Positions 11,110 through 23,735 are shown, counted from the first letter of the stretch. The stretch: 64,000 nucleotides of DNA from Evernia prunastri (GCA_003184365.1 NKYR01000038.1:248001-312000), one strand, 5' to 3'. A program made the numbers and translations. The notes: generated by a model from the letters alone, not told the origin.

Positions 11110-11841
11110 GACTGAAGCAAGTAGTGTTAGCAAATGCAGAGGCTCCAACCGTGTACGTGATTGTGGGGTCAGGCACGGAGTGAGGCATGATTAGGCATGG
11201 TTAGGCAGAGTTGCATCCGGACTAAGCGCGTTTTCAGGGCGTGGAATGTTTGCTGACGGGCGGGACAGACTCACAATACCTGTACTGGGTGAATTTTTCT
11301 GCCTTCGTTATGCAAATATGTTCTGGCTTGCTTGGAAAAGGGGACTGAATTGAGCTCGAGCAAAAAGGTCCAAAAGGTGAAAAGGAGTGTTTACATTGCA
11401 GGTAGTTACATATTAATTTATGAACGTAATCAATCTCCTTTCCTCTCGCTATACCTTCCTTGTTGGGAACAAATACATCCTATCTAAGGTTTTTTCATGT
11501 CTCCCTCGAATCCCATTCCGCGTTCAGTCATCGAAATGTCACGAAAGGGCTAGAGTTGTTTCTCCATCAAGTCCCTGCAGCGTCCAGCATATCCAAGAAC
11601 GTGGCCCAGCCTCAGCCAATTACAGGCTATGGACATATCGTCAGAAACGGTCCAAACATCGAGTACCTATAGACCAAGCGGCAAAGTTTCACAGACTTGT
11701 CATCGGATTGCGCCAACAAGAACGAAGAGTAGCAACATTAGAGCGAACTAGAATCTAGAACGGCAATAGAATTTGTGCCATGCCTTCTTGATCGTCGAGA
11801 TTTTTGAAAGCTCGCGGGTCGCATAAAATGGTTGGCCGTCA

Positions 11842-13552
11842 TCAGCCAATCTTCTTCTCCAACTTCTTGAAGAACCGATTGACCTTCTTGTCAACATTCT
11901 CGGCACCCTGCTCGAGTCTTCCTTGCGGCTGTCTTGATAGTTTGGACGACTTTGACGGCCTGCACCCATGAAGCTCTTCTTCTGTAGGTCTGTACACCTG
12001 ACTATGAACATCGTATTCATTGCCTCCATTGTGGTGATGGTGATGGTGCTGCTGTTGCTGCTCGCTATATTGGTAATTAGAATAACCGCCCACTGGTGGC
12101 TCATGTCCAGGTGGAGTGTAGTCGGCGTATTGCGGGTGGAGATGCTGCAAAGGCTGCCTGTTGCCAGCCACATAAGAATCTCCCAGAATCTCGGTGGCAG
12201 GAGATTGGAGAGGCGCGCTGTCTTTGCCATAAAACGGGGTCATTGAGTCTTGCGGAGGAGCACTAAAAGATGGAACAATTTGCTGAGAGTGTACCGGCGC
12301 CAACTTTGATGGGCTTTGAGGCGGTGCGGCAAATGAAGGTGTTGGTGTGTATGGACTGACAGATCCCCTGCCACTTTGTGGTGGAGGGGGTGGCAATGAT
12401 GACGCACTGGACGCTCTGTAGCCCGCTGACGACTGCGAGGTCGCATAGCCAGCAGAAGGATGTGGAGAAGCGAGAGAGGGTGTATGTGAAGGCGCGGGTT
12501 GAGGACTAAACAGGCCCGATGACTGTGGATGATTGTACGGAGGGTGAGACATCGAGCTTTGAGGTGAAGTTGCATGTGTGTGATCTCGCAATGCTGCAGC
12601 CGCAAGTCCTGTGCCTACTTCAGCATCAACTGGTGGAGGGGTCTTTTCACGGTGCTTGATAGGCTCTGGCGCCGGAGGGGCAGCTGGATTGTAGGCGAGG
12701 GGCTGAAACATTGTTGCGTTTTGTGCTGTCGGTGTGTCTAGAGCCTGAGATGCCGTTGGAATCTGCGACTTTGGTGTACCTTGCCTTGTTTCCTCCCTGG
12801 AGGTGCCCACATTTGGCGGACTTGTTAGGCCTGTTGACTCGGTCCTGGAACTGCGTGTTTGCCCGTTATGGTAGGCTGGGTCCCGGATTGCAACATTTTC
12901 AAGGTTTTGTACTACAGGACTCATTACTTGATCGTGAGACGCCGGGGTGGGAGGTATATCGACGACATCCAATTGATCGACTGCAAGCTTCTTTCTAGCA
13001 AAAGCAACAAATGTATTCGCGTCCTCCGCCGTCCAGAAGTAGATGTCGAGAGTGTGAAGTCGGAAAAGGTATTTTCCTTCGTTGCGAGGATCGGTATTTG
13101 GGAGTCTCCAGTGATGTTCTGGTTGCTGCACAGGAGATGCTGTCCCCTCACGATGGCTACCGTAGCCGTCGACTACGATGGTACACAAGGTAGGGTGTTT
13201 ATGGGACTGGCGCACCGTTGTCGATTCCATAGCTGCAACCATGAAAATCCTCAGCTTTAGCTACCCCGAAGCAACATGCATGGTGAGCACTCACAGCCAG
13301 TGAAAGCATCTTGTTCGGGTTTGCCAACATTGTTGGCTATTTCCAGTCTGCCTCCATTGCCGCTCTTATTCCCATAGAAGTAGAGGTACGATCCTTTGTC
13401 AAATCGATGGGCTGCTGGTCGTGGCGTAGGGGCGCTGAAGTAATAATGCACATCGGCAAAGCTGCACAAGGTCAGTACACCGACTCATGTAAAAGTCACA
13501 CCTGGGGATCGTACACAGTCAATAAACGCTCTTCTCCTTCGTGTGCTGACAT
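11842..13552 (-). CDS. Conserved fungal protein, three exons, Pro/Ser/Gln-rich
   Basis: Exon 1 13552-13500, exon 2 13461-13295, exon 3 13232-11842; together 536 aa with phases that close exactly. The first exon begins MSAHEGEERLLTVYD. The second reads FADVHYYFSAPTPRPAAHRF then KGSYLYFYGN. The intron 2 donor is GTGAGT and the acceptor GGTTGCAG. For intron 1 the in-frame donor is GTGACT, two bases beyond a GTGTGA that would shift the frame. Residues 1-170 form a conserved globular part with LHTLDIYFWTAEDANTFV. The middle is disordered and proline-rich with a poly-Gln/poly-His run, and the C-terminus is basic (NRFFKKLEKKIG). The family is recognisable across ascomycetes but I know no function. 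Confidence 0.85.
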
Positions 13553-14080
13553 TTTCGTGGGTCCTACTTCTATAAATGGTCTTCCAGTCCTTCTCCCAGT
13601 ACACGAGGCTCAACTTTCTAAGTTGCTATACCAAAGTTTGGTTATTATGAGCAAGCACGGGAAGAACGCAAAGAGCAGCTCCCCCAGCTCCGTCGATTCC
13701 TTGGCATCCCTCCGATAAGATAGCTAAGCGCGCGATTGCAGCCTTAGCACAACACAAAATTCACACACTCTGACTCTGAGACGGTGAGACCTTACTTCCA
13801 ATGCCATCAGAAACCCTTGGCCTTTTCATACCAAAAGCTTGAGTTTACGACCTGTTGTCCATACAAACATCTAGGTAGTCTGCAATGAAAGATAAATTTT
13901 GACCAACGAATACGTACCAGTTACCACAAGAATTCCTTGATCTTGTTTGTTATTGACCCTGGTCAAGTGATTCTCCGATTCGTGCACTGGCAAATTAGTC
14001 GATTTAAGTTTCAGTGTGAATCCTTCCTCTAAATAACCATCTCAGCTATCAATTCCGCATCTACAGCAACAACCGAAACA
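13553..14080. other. Divergent intergenic/promoter region
   Basis: The region lies between divergent genes (the three-exon conserved protein and the helicase). It holds only short random frames and presumably both promoters. Confidence 0.4.
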
Positions 14081-17000
14081 ATGCAAAAATCCAAGGAAAC
14101 AACTCTTAGTGAGCGAAATCTAGCATTATTAGAATGGTAATTTCTCTTACCTGCTAACACGATAATCTCATTGGAGCTCACACTGTCTTTTAGGTATGGA
14201 CGGCTATCGGTCAGGAGAGTTGACCTCGTGGGCGATTATGCTGGGCAAGAGTTATTCCTTCTCGAAGGAGATTCTCTTTTGCTGCGATGCTTTAGCGATC
14301 CAGACCTGGATTTTGACCGTAGGTTGCGATGATCAAATCCACCGGACGATTCATCCCCGGGTAAACTGACATCAGACTCTAAATAGACGGCTTTCAGCTC
14401 CTCCACGCTGTTTACGCTGTGGAATACTTCCTACAGGGGTTGGTACAGCGCAAATGCAACTTTCACGTTGTCTTCTTCGACAATCACAAAGACCTTTGTC
14501 TCCCGAGAGGAGTTCCTGCCATTGACAGACCGAAATACCTACTTGCCCGAGCTGCCATTCAGAGACATCTCAGTGTCAACCTCCGGACTTCGCATCCTAC
14601 CCTTGAGATCCATTCCTTTGCATCGGAACAAGACACGGCATTTCGAGAGTATTTAAAAGCAACCGGTGTCTATTTCGTAATGTGCCATGACGGCGCTAAT
14701 CCAGTTTCACTATCAACCGACCCATCGCTAATAGGGGCAACTGAAGAAGAACAGGCCGAAATTGACGCGCAAGAAACATTCAGAAAGGTCGCATTTCGAG
14801 CGATGATTTGTTGGTTGATGAATGAAAGCTACAATGTTGCGCTTATAAACGGACTGGAATGGGCTGACACGAAGGTAGCATGTGCCTCTGCTCTATGAAT
14901 CACTTCACTGACTTACTCTGTATAGGTCATGAGCATGGTGGTAGAAGGTGGGCGCAAAGCGAAGTTCACTTTCGAGCATGAGGAAACGGTCTCCAGTCTC
15001 TCAAATCCCAATGAGCATGGGGAAATCACCCTCCTGGAGCAAGCCATGGTGAGACTTGACCTTAAAGGCAAGGGAGACGCCATACTGGAAGGCCACGCGT
15101 GCCAATGCAAACCTCCTTTAGCGGCCGACAACAATCGTGTTCCCACTGAACGTGAGATACTGACCATTGTCACACTTTCCCGATTGCTCGAGGATCCTAC
15201 GATGGAAGATCTTGCGACACACTTTCTTGCCCATACTGCTCTGATAAGCTCGTTGCCTCTCTCAAAAAGGCGGCAATCCACACAAATACCCGTAACCGAC
15301 GAACAACCTCGATTGCAGTCTTTCCTGGCCAAATTTTCGAAAATATCAAGCAATCTGATTTCCAGCCACGCATGGTCAGAAGCCATGGAAATTGGCACAG
15401 TACCATGCGATATCTCAGACTTGATCGATGGTCGACTATTTGAAGCTGTCACGATGGGTGGAAGTGAACGGCGTCTCCCTCAAGAGCTGAAACCAAGGTT
15501 TGAAGGTCTAGCCCGCAATCTATGCACGTTGTCCGGCGTGCACTTGAAGGTACCTACGGGCGTGCAGAATTCCATATCACACACTAAAGGAGTTAATGGG
15601 TCAACCCTGGGTGCTCTTTCAATCTTACCTTTCTCCAACCCGGTTTTTGATAAGCATCTGACGTCGATCAATCTTCGCGTGGAAGCTCCCAAACCATCAG
15701 ACCGGCAATCTGCGCGAATCTACCAGGAAGTGTCGCATTGGCATAATGCGAAGAGACGTCTTGATCCTAAGCAAGGTCAGCAAACCCCTGCATCAGCGAA
15801 GGATAAGGCCCGTAGTTTGAAGCGGGATCAACGTTTCATGGCCGAAATGCAGTCTTACGCTGCTAGTCTAACAAATGCCGCGGGAAAGGCCTTGGAGCCG
15901 GAAATTGTCACGGTGTCAGATCCCAAGGGTAGCAAGACAACTGTTGGGAAGGAAAACGATGGTACAGGTTCAACCAACAAACGGTCGCAAGGGGCCAAAG
16001 CGCAGACTAATCGCAGGGGCGCCGAAAAAAGAGCGATGCTTGAAGGCATTGCTGCCACCAAAGCTGTCAAAGACAGCGAGAGCGAGGATAAATTATTCGC
16101 GGCTTGGCGGACAGTGAGGAACAATTTGGAATCTGAGCGCAGTCTACAGTCAAAGTACCACAAAATCAGAACTTATCTACGGGATCTACCGGACCACAAA
16201 CGTAATGTGCTCGAAGCTGAAGTGCATTTCCACCTTCTGGCTATTCTATTCGATATATATCGGACCTTACGGAAGAGCAGTGATGGTTTCTCCTCAAAGG
16301 AAGAGCTTTTCGGCGTACTATCGCTTTTATGGGATACTGTCCGTAGAACTGCGATGCTGGACGGCCTGACAACTACCATTGCAGGTAATCTCAAAGAAAT
16401 CATCACGACTCTCCAGTTACCAGATCCAGGGATTCCAACAGTGACCATGGACCGAAAACTGGCCTGTAATCCGGGGCTACTGCTGCCTAAGGACAACGGA
16501 ATGGCGATAGACTTGGGTGACCGCGATTTTCAGCTAATGCATTGTGGACCGTACATGGACCGGAACCTTGATTCGGCGCCAGATACAAGGGTCCCGTTCC
16601 AACCAGACGGTTGGCAACGCCGGGTTCTTGATGACTTGGATGCGCAGAAGAGTGTCTTTGTTGTCGCTCCTACTAGTGCTGGAAAGACTTTTATTTCTTT
16701 TTATGCAATGGAGAAGATTTTGAGGGGCAACGATGACAATGTACTAGGTATATCTCAGAAACGTCCGGTGGATACACATCGCTGACAAGTTAGTATATGT
16801 CGCCCCTACCAAAGCACTTGTGAACCAGATCGCCGCGGAGATACAAGCGCGCTTCAAGAAGACTTATAAGCATGCCGGACGATCGGTCTGGGGAATTCAT
16901 ACCCGGGATTATCGAATCAACAATCCCTCGGGTTGTCAAATTCTGGTAACGGTACCTCATGTCCTTCAGATTATGCTACTCGCTCCGAGTAATGCCAAAT

Positions 17001-19940
17001 CATGGTCACCTAGAGTAAAATACATTATTCTTGACGAAATACACTCGATTGGTCAAGCAGAAGATGGCGTTGTTTGGGAGCAGCTGCTGCTTTTGGCGCC
17101 GTGCCCTATCATAGCCCTGTCGGCTACAGTGGGCAATCCAGAGGATTTCAACGCCTGGCTCACCGCGACTCAGGAATCATCAGGCTTCGAAATGTCTATG
17201 ATTACCCATCAGCACAGATATTCCGACCTCCGAAAATTTGTGTTCAGTCCTCCAAAGCGGTTCGCGTTCCGTGGTTTGGCAGATCGGCCCTCGTTTGCCA
17301 CATTGGGTCTTGACGGCCTTCAAGGTCTAGCCTATATTCATCCTGTTGCGAGCTTGATCAACAAATCGCGAGGCATACCCGACGACCTGAGCCTCGAGGC
17401 CCGCGACTGTCTCTCGTTATTCCATTCCATGTTTCGGCACCAGACAAAAGAGTTCCCTATTGATCCGGCTTTAAACCCTTCACGCAAAGGATCACCTAAA
17501 ATCCTCAGAAAAGCAGATGTGATCGAGTGGGAGGCTTCTCTCAAGAAGCTACTCAAGATGTGGATGATGAATGATCAATCGCCTTTCGACAAGGTCCTTG
17601 AGGATCTCAGCCGCTCAATGGAGGTTACTGGCACCGTTGATAAACAGGCCTCGAAGGGTAACGTATCTGATGAGTTTCACGATGATATGGTAGCAATTAA
17701 TCCAGATGATTTGTATGCGACCACCTTACCTCTTCTGTGCAAACTCCACGAAAGGGACGCACTCCCGGCGATCTTCTTTAACTATGATAGACATAGATGC
17801 GAGGGCATCTGCAAAGCCGTTATACAACAGCTGGTGGAGGCTGAGGCACACTGGAAGGAATCAAGTCCAGCATGGAAGGCTAAGCTTACCGGATTTGAAA
17901 AATGGAAAGCCGAACGGGCCAAGACGGCTGGCAAGAGACAGGCGAAGAAGCTTCCGACAAAGAAGGGCAAAGGCGATGATGATGATGATCCATCATCAAA
18001 GATGGACAAGATTCAAGACGCTGCCAGCGATGAAGCTAATCCATATGCTAACTTCGATCCTGATGCGCCTGTCGATGGCTTTCACTTTGCAGCGAGACAC
18101 AAAGCTGAAGCCTCGGAACTGAACATGTATTATGGTCAGATGAAATGGAGAGGCTTACCTTCTTGGCTGACGGACGGCTTGCAGAGAGGCATTGGTGTTC
18201 ATCACGCTGGTATGAATCGCAAGTATCGTCAGGTCGTCGAAATGCTATTCCGCAAAGGATATCTACGAGTGGTCATAGCGACCGGAACTCTGGCACTTGG
18301 TATCAACATGCCCTGTGCCACTGTGGTGTTCTCGGGAGATAGCATCTTCCTGACGGCATTGAATTATCGACAGGCAGCTGGACGTGCAGGGCGTCGTGGA
18401 TTTGACCTTCTTGGAAATGTGGTTTTCCAGAATATTAGCCATGGCAAGATCTGCCGTCTGCTAAGCTCCAGGCTGCCGGACCTTAATGGTCACTTCCCCA
18501 TTACGACGACGCTAGTTCTAAGACTGTTCTCTTTGCTCCATGACTCGGAAGACTCTAAATACGCAGTGAAGGCCATTAACTCGCTTCTTTCACAACCGCG
18601 GCTATATCTCGACGGGCCAGCCTTCAGGGACCAAGTACTTCATCATCTCAGGTTCTCAATTGAATATCTCCGGAGACAGGATCTTCTCAGCTCTCAGGGA
18701 GCTCCAATCAACTTCGCTGGACTAACCTCGCATCTCTACTTCACCGAGAACTCGAGCTTTGCTTTGAATGCTCTCATCAAGGGTGAATATTTTCACGAAC
18801 TATGCTCTGAGATCAACACAAAGGAGTCTCACGTGCTTCGCACATTGATGGTCGTCATGGCTCATCTCTTTGGTCGACGTCCTTGTCGAGAGGCAAGTCC
18901 TCTGAGATTGCGGTTGCGGACCCATGCTAATACGGTCTACAGGCTGATGAAGAGTACATCGAGAACATTATTAAGCGATCTCCATCTATTGTCTTCTTGC
19001 CACCGTTGCCTTTAAAAGCAGCTGAGGTTCTCCGCGCACATAACCAAGATACGTTGCAGGTCTTTACGACATACGTTAGGACGTTCGTAGATCAGCATGT
19101 CAAAGAAGATGACCGCAAGCTGCCACTGACGGGCATAAATGCTGGAGGCTCCGACAATAACGTTAGCTTCCCTGGATCGTTGCCTCCCACCAAAGTCAGA
19201 TCGGCTTTCGTCGCTCTATCTGGGCATGGCGATCAATTTGAGAGCATCTCGGATCTTTGCCGAACCACTCGTAGCGGCGTGTTTTTGGAAGAAGCCGTCA
19301 TACCGCATTTGGACGTATACCCTGACGAGTCTAAGACTCCTCTGAATGCCTACTTATATGACTTTTTCATGCATGGAGATCAGGACGCCTTGGAAAAGGC
19401 AAACGGCGTTAAGAAGTCAGATTCATGGTTTCTTTTGAATGGTAAGAGCCTTTTTGTTTCGCAGCAGACACCCTTGTAGTGACACTCTTTGACTAACGCA
19501 AACCGCTAGACTTTTCCCTTGTGTTGGCCACAATCTGCGCATCACTCGCCAACTTCCTGAAACTCCCCGAGTCTGATCTAAGCCTCCAAGACTTGATTGG
19601 AGAAGGTGATGAAAACAACAATCTAGAGGACGACAAATTTGGTGGCGACTCTACGACCGACACCGAGAGCACCACAAATTCCATCGCAACAGTTGACACA
19701 GGGAGATCTTCCGTCACAACCGCATCTTCGACGGGCACCAAGACTAAGGCGAAAAAGAAGGTGGCTGAGTCTTGGGACGACTCTGACGCTGAAGAGGCAG
19801 ATGAACCGGAAGAGACCGAAAGCACTTTGGGTGATGATCCGAGCAAAGAAGAACTGGAAAAGGGGTTCCTGAACGTCTACAGAGCCATGACTAAGTTACG
19901 AAGTGAATTTGATACAAAGTTCCGCAAAATCTTCGCATGA
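14081..19940 (+). CDS. DDX60-like superfamily 2 (Ski2-like) DEAD/DEAH helicase
   Basis: Seven exons, 14081-14136, 14194-14318, 14387-14874, 14926-16747, 16794-18892, 18943-19441, 19510-19940, give 1839 aa with all phases closing. The N-terminal domain (LVGDYAGQELFLLEGDSLLL, then VYFVMCHDGANPV) is typical of DDX60 proteins. Helicase motifs in order: I APTSAGKT (about 803), Ia VAPTKALVNQ, II DEIH (about 910), III ALSATVGNP, then GIGVHHAGMN, V ATGTLALGINMP and VI YRQAAGRAGRRG. The C-terminus is acidic and Ser/Lys-rich. Human DDX60 acts in antiviral RNA sensing and ribosome-linked responses; the fungal role is untested. Intron 5 uses a GC donor (see findings). It appears intact. Confidence 0.93.
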
Positions 19941-20657
19941 GCGGCATGGTTGCGCGGTCCAAATTATACTTTCTATAGAGAGATAGGGTAGGTGAGTATA
20001 GATTGGCGTTCTGAACAAAGCTATTGAAAACGGCTGAGCACGAAGCTGGCTGAAACGTTTCATGGCTATTTACCCTTTGAGGCGTGCCTCGTGATGGCTG
20101 GGGTGGAGAGTCGCTGCACGATTCTGATTTCCGTGATCGGGTGTTGCAATGTTGCGACTCCCAACAGCCAAGAGAAAGTGAGATGCGTCAAATTTGGGAA
20201 AGGTTTGAAGGTGTGAAATGCCGAAGGCTTAACGAATTGTGACTGCTACCAAAGTTCAGTCGACGCCACCGACACCATTCCTTCCCCTTGGCCAAGAGCA
20301 AGTTTGAAAGTATGTCAAGAAGCAATGATGATCCGACAGCATCAAGGACATGGGGCCTGGCAAAAGAGCAGTTGGCGTTACTGTGAAGCTGACAGGCAAT
20401 TCGCAAGCTATACGTAGTAAATATTGTAGAGTACCTTTATGCAATCGGTCTGAACAGCACCGGAGATGCCTCCGCTCAGGTACACATGGAATAATGTAGA
20501 GAATGATGTAATCATCGCACGTGGAAAAAAGAACTACTTCAACGCTACCACATGGCCCTCCAGTAAACACCGTGAAGCATGACTTGCAGCAAGTATTGTC
20601 CGTATTTACAGTATCAAGTGGGCTCTCTCCACAGCAGAGCCGGCATCAAAGCACCCA
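19941..20657. other. Intergenic region without a recognisable gene
   Basis: Convergent genes flank this stretch, so it should carry both 3' untranslated regions. Minus-strand frames at 20188-20570 show no recognisable composition. Confidence 0.4.
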
Positions 20658-21394
20658 TCAAGCACCCTTCACCCCCGCATCCTCCTTACCTTTCTTCATC
20701 TCCTTCCTCGTCAACTCCACCTCCAACATTCTCCTCTTGCTGACCTTCCCCTTCAACCCATCATCCTCACGGTCAAAATACAACGCCCACGTGTCCGGCT
20801 TCTCTTTCACCGCCAAGAACCCCTCCCACCCTTCGAACGTCATCCTCCGGTCAATCTTCGTGCAGTTCCAAGGCCCCACGATGTGGTCCCCGACCTCGAT
20901 CTTGTTCCCGTATTTCACCTCGTTGGTGTCCTTGTCCACGTATACCCAGTTGAGTTGCGGGGGGCCGGGCCCAATGGTCGAGACGAGCCCTTCGCCTTGC
21001 CAGCCCCAGTTGTGTTGGGGGTGCGGGAGGAAGTAGCCCGTGAATGGGTGGCCGGCGGGTTCTTCGAACTCGAGTTCGTCTTCGAGGGGCACGTCGAGGT
21101 CCTGCGCTGTTTGGATGTAGAGCTGGCCGGCCAACACGTGAGTATCTACCATCTCGTACTTTTGAATGCTTGCAACATAGGCAAGAGAAGTCGCACCTTG
21201 TGATTCTTCAGCACCACCATGCCTCCATTGATCTGTGCGCTTTGCGACGAGGTTTTTACACACGACGCAACGAGATTCGTCTTCTGTCCGCGGTGCTTCT
21301 CTTTGGCATTCTTATTCTGCCCTGAGCGGACTGCTTCTGTGGTGCCAATAATGGCAGGACATGCTGCGATTGCTGTCAAAAGTCCTAAGACCAT
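20658..21394 (-). CDS. Conserved small fungal protein, two exons
   Basis: The start MVLGLLTAIAACPAIIGTTE at 21394 is the well-conserved N-terminus of a widespread but uncharacterised ascomycete family. Exon 1 is 21394-21197, ending ...VVLKNHK. Exon 2 in the best frame is 21158-20658, encoding YEMVDTHVLAGQLYIQTAQ, then PFTGYFLPHPQHNWGW and GDHIVGPWNCTKIDRR. The donor is GTGCGA. The in-frame acceptor (CAAAAG) makes an intron of only 38 nt, whereas the more usual-looking acceptor GTAG 13 bases on would shift the frame. The total is about 232 aa. The C-terminus is Lys/Glu-rich. I know no function for this family; an N-terminal hydrophobic segment suggests a membrane anchor or signal. Confidence 0.82.
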
Positions 21395-21920
21395 GATGGT
21401 CTCGTTTCACCAAACGTTAAAGTCGTCAGTCATGAAAATCAAATAAACAAAGACATTATGATGCACTACTCCAGATGATGGAGAACATGTGATATTGATT
21501 GGTAAGCATCGCTACCAATGATTGTTGGGTCCAGAACTCGAGATGGAAACGTCGTCGCAATTTGCCCCCACACGATCAGGGTTCGGAGGGGTCGATCACG
21601 TAGCAAATCAGGGAAGTAGTGAGAATAACGCCCCAATTGCGCCTCCAGAAAGTTAATCGAGTGCGTTAATGTCACGAGTATTTCAGGACCCGAAAAGCAA
21701 GATTCACGAGCCCAAGATTCAAGTTCCAGGGGGCAAAGGGAACCTTGTAACAAGAGCCGAAGAGGAGGCTGGGAATTATTATATATCCCTCACTTCCTTC
21801 ATCCCACTTCCAACCACCATCGTCTCGTTCAAAGTCTCTCAATCATCTATCATCAAGTCTTCTTTCAAGCAAAATATCGTCTTTCGCATCAGTCTCGGTC
21901 AGTGAACTCTAGCAAGAACC
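21395..21920. promoter_or_regulatory. Shared divergent promoter region with TATA-like element
   Basis: The region separates two divergent genes. ATTATTATATATCCC near 21776-21789 is a TATA-like element about 130 bases before the plus-strand ATG at 21921. A CT-rich, A-containing leader follows, typical of fungal transcription start regions. The functional assignment is inferred from position and sequence only. Confidence 0.4.
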
Positions 21921-22509
21921 ATGGCTCAAAAATCCCCTCCTAAGCTCCAGCCCAAGAACCAAGCTCCCACCAAACAGTAACCCTCACCTTAATTCCCCCC
22001 GCCACCATGTGCGCAAACCCACACTAACCCCAGTGTCTCTTTCAGAGCAGACCCCGAGCCCGACATGTCTTCCGACAACGAAGACCAAGCCACCGGCGGG
22101 CGCAAGCCGCAACAAAACCAAGAGCTGCAAAAGCAACCGCAGCAAACCCAGCAAGCCAACCGCAACCAGTCCTCCCCCTCCACCCAAGATCAAGGCCTGC
22201 AGCAGCAGAACGAAGCCTTACAGCAACAACTCATGGCCCTGCGCCAGCAGCAGGCCCAGCAACCCGAAGTCAAGGGCGGACGGATCGCACCCGTGCGGCA
22301 ATCGCGCATCCTGGACAGGCCGCCGAGCGAGGGGGCGAAGAATTCGAGCTTGAAGATCCAGATTGAGTTGGACCTGGAGGTGGAGGTAGATCTCTACGCG
22401 AGGGTGAAGGGTGACATTACGATTGGGCTGATGTGAAACTTTTTGTGTGCGGGCGTAGGTGGATCTCTACGCCAAGGTCAAGGGCGATCTGACAATCGGG
22501 TTGTTGTGA
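21921..22509 (+). CDS. Gln-rich small protein with alternative terminal exons
   Basis: Exon 1 is 21921-21976 (MAQKSPPKLQPKNQAPTK). Intron 21977-22045 has donor GTAACC and acceptor CTCTTTCAG, phase 2. Exon 2 starts 22046 (ADPEPDMSSDNEDQATGG). A Gln-rich low-complexity middle follows, then KIQIELDLEVEVDLYARVKG. Read through, exon 2 stops at 22436, giving 148 aa ending ITIGLM. Alternatively, GTAGAT at 22386 can act as donor to the acceptor GGGCGTAG at 22458, joining exon 22459-22509 which encodes VDLYAKVKGDLTIGLL. The C-terminal beta-like motif is shared by a family of small uncharacterised fungal proteins. See findings for the duplication. Confidence 0.8.
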
Positions 22510-23640
22510 GTCCTTTCGGGATATGTATGTACGTTGCTCTCAACCCTTCGCCTCCGAAAACCAATGGGATCAGTTAGTGACGATTGGCTATAGGACGGAT
22601 TCGTGAAGGGCAAAATTGATCAATATGAGACCGACTTCCACTCAATGGGTACGGGTACGGGTAAGAGTGGCGGCGAACGGTGCAAGGAGGTGTTTCTTTG
22701 AATCATGCAGAACATGCATCGCATCTATCGAGGAGCGTGCTATACCTTCCTATCCTCATATAACAACTTCTCAAACTCTTTCCAGCTTTCGTCGTTCAGT
22801 CTTTTCCTCACTCACAATCGATACCTAAGTCTCAACCCCTATCTCGCTCTTGGCAGCCATTACCAACTACTCTATTTTACACTCAATCTTTTTTGATATA
22901 CATATATATATGTATATTATTACATTTGTTGATCTGGCTTGAAGGCGCATTGGTCACTTTATAGCTATACATTTTCTGCGTTGATCGATTCAAGTCTTGA
23001 ACAAAGCAGAAATGTCTCTCAACACATAAGGTAAGGCGCAGTCCGATGATGAATTCCTGCTTCCATAAGATTCGCAAGCAGAAAACGAGCAAACAACCTG
23101 ACACCGCCCTCAGTCGGACCAGCTGGGTGCGGACCATCGGCTTGAGTGTGACTCAGAGGCAGTTACCCCGGATGACCGGCGCCTCTCGCTCCCACAAGCA
23201 AATATTGACACCAGTCTGGTACTAGACCCGGAAACAGATGCAAAATGCCGATATGGAAGAGCTCAGCACCCTCTATGTCGGCCTCCGCACTCTGTTGTCC
23301 GTTGATCCCACACAAAATTGTATGAAAGGTCGTCGAAACATGAGCCATCTTCGCAACCCCGAGAAGCACATACGCCGTCGGCCATAAACGAGTCCGCCAC
23401 CAATGCCGCCAAAGACTCCTGACCGCTTGTCTATCCGCAGCACGGCCTAGGCGGCTCTGCAGGCTCCTAAAAGATTCGAAGTTTGTTGTCGTCATTTGAT
23501 TGCAGGCCACAGAAAGTATACTCCAAGGCTCAACTCCTGAAAGCCAAGGCTTTGCCCCCGTCGTCGAAAGCTGGCTTCTAATTTCCTTCAAACTTCACCC
23601 CAGGTCGTGGTTGACCTTATGCATGCGCTTCTTTGTGTCG
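22510..23640. other. Gene-poor stretch before the minisatellite
   Basis: There are short frames on both strands, the longest on the minus strand at 23163-23591 (142 codons), with no recognised motif. An AT palindrome (ATATACATATATATATGTATAT) lies near 22898-22919. I make no gene call. Confidence 0.4.
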
Positions 23641-23654
23641 TAGTCAAATGCCTT

Positions 23655-23735
23655 CGAAGAGCACTCTTCGAGAGACACTCTTCGGAGGATACTTTGAAAG
23701 ACTCTTCGAGAAATACTCTATAAAGAGCACTCTTA
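23655..23735 (-). repeat. Inverted, diverged copies of the 14-bp minisatellite unit
   Basis: Units such as CACTCTTCGAGAGA and CACTCTTCGGAGGA are reverse complements of the GTCTCCCGAAGAGT unit that follows on the plus strand. About five diverged units are recognisable. An AT-rich spacer of about 75 bases separates them from the direct-orientation array, so the locus has an inverted-repeat layout. Confidence 0.75.

Noticed and set aside
9914..11194. Plus-strand frames opposite the disordered protein
   Set aside because: Shadows of a low-complexity gene; no start context or domain.
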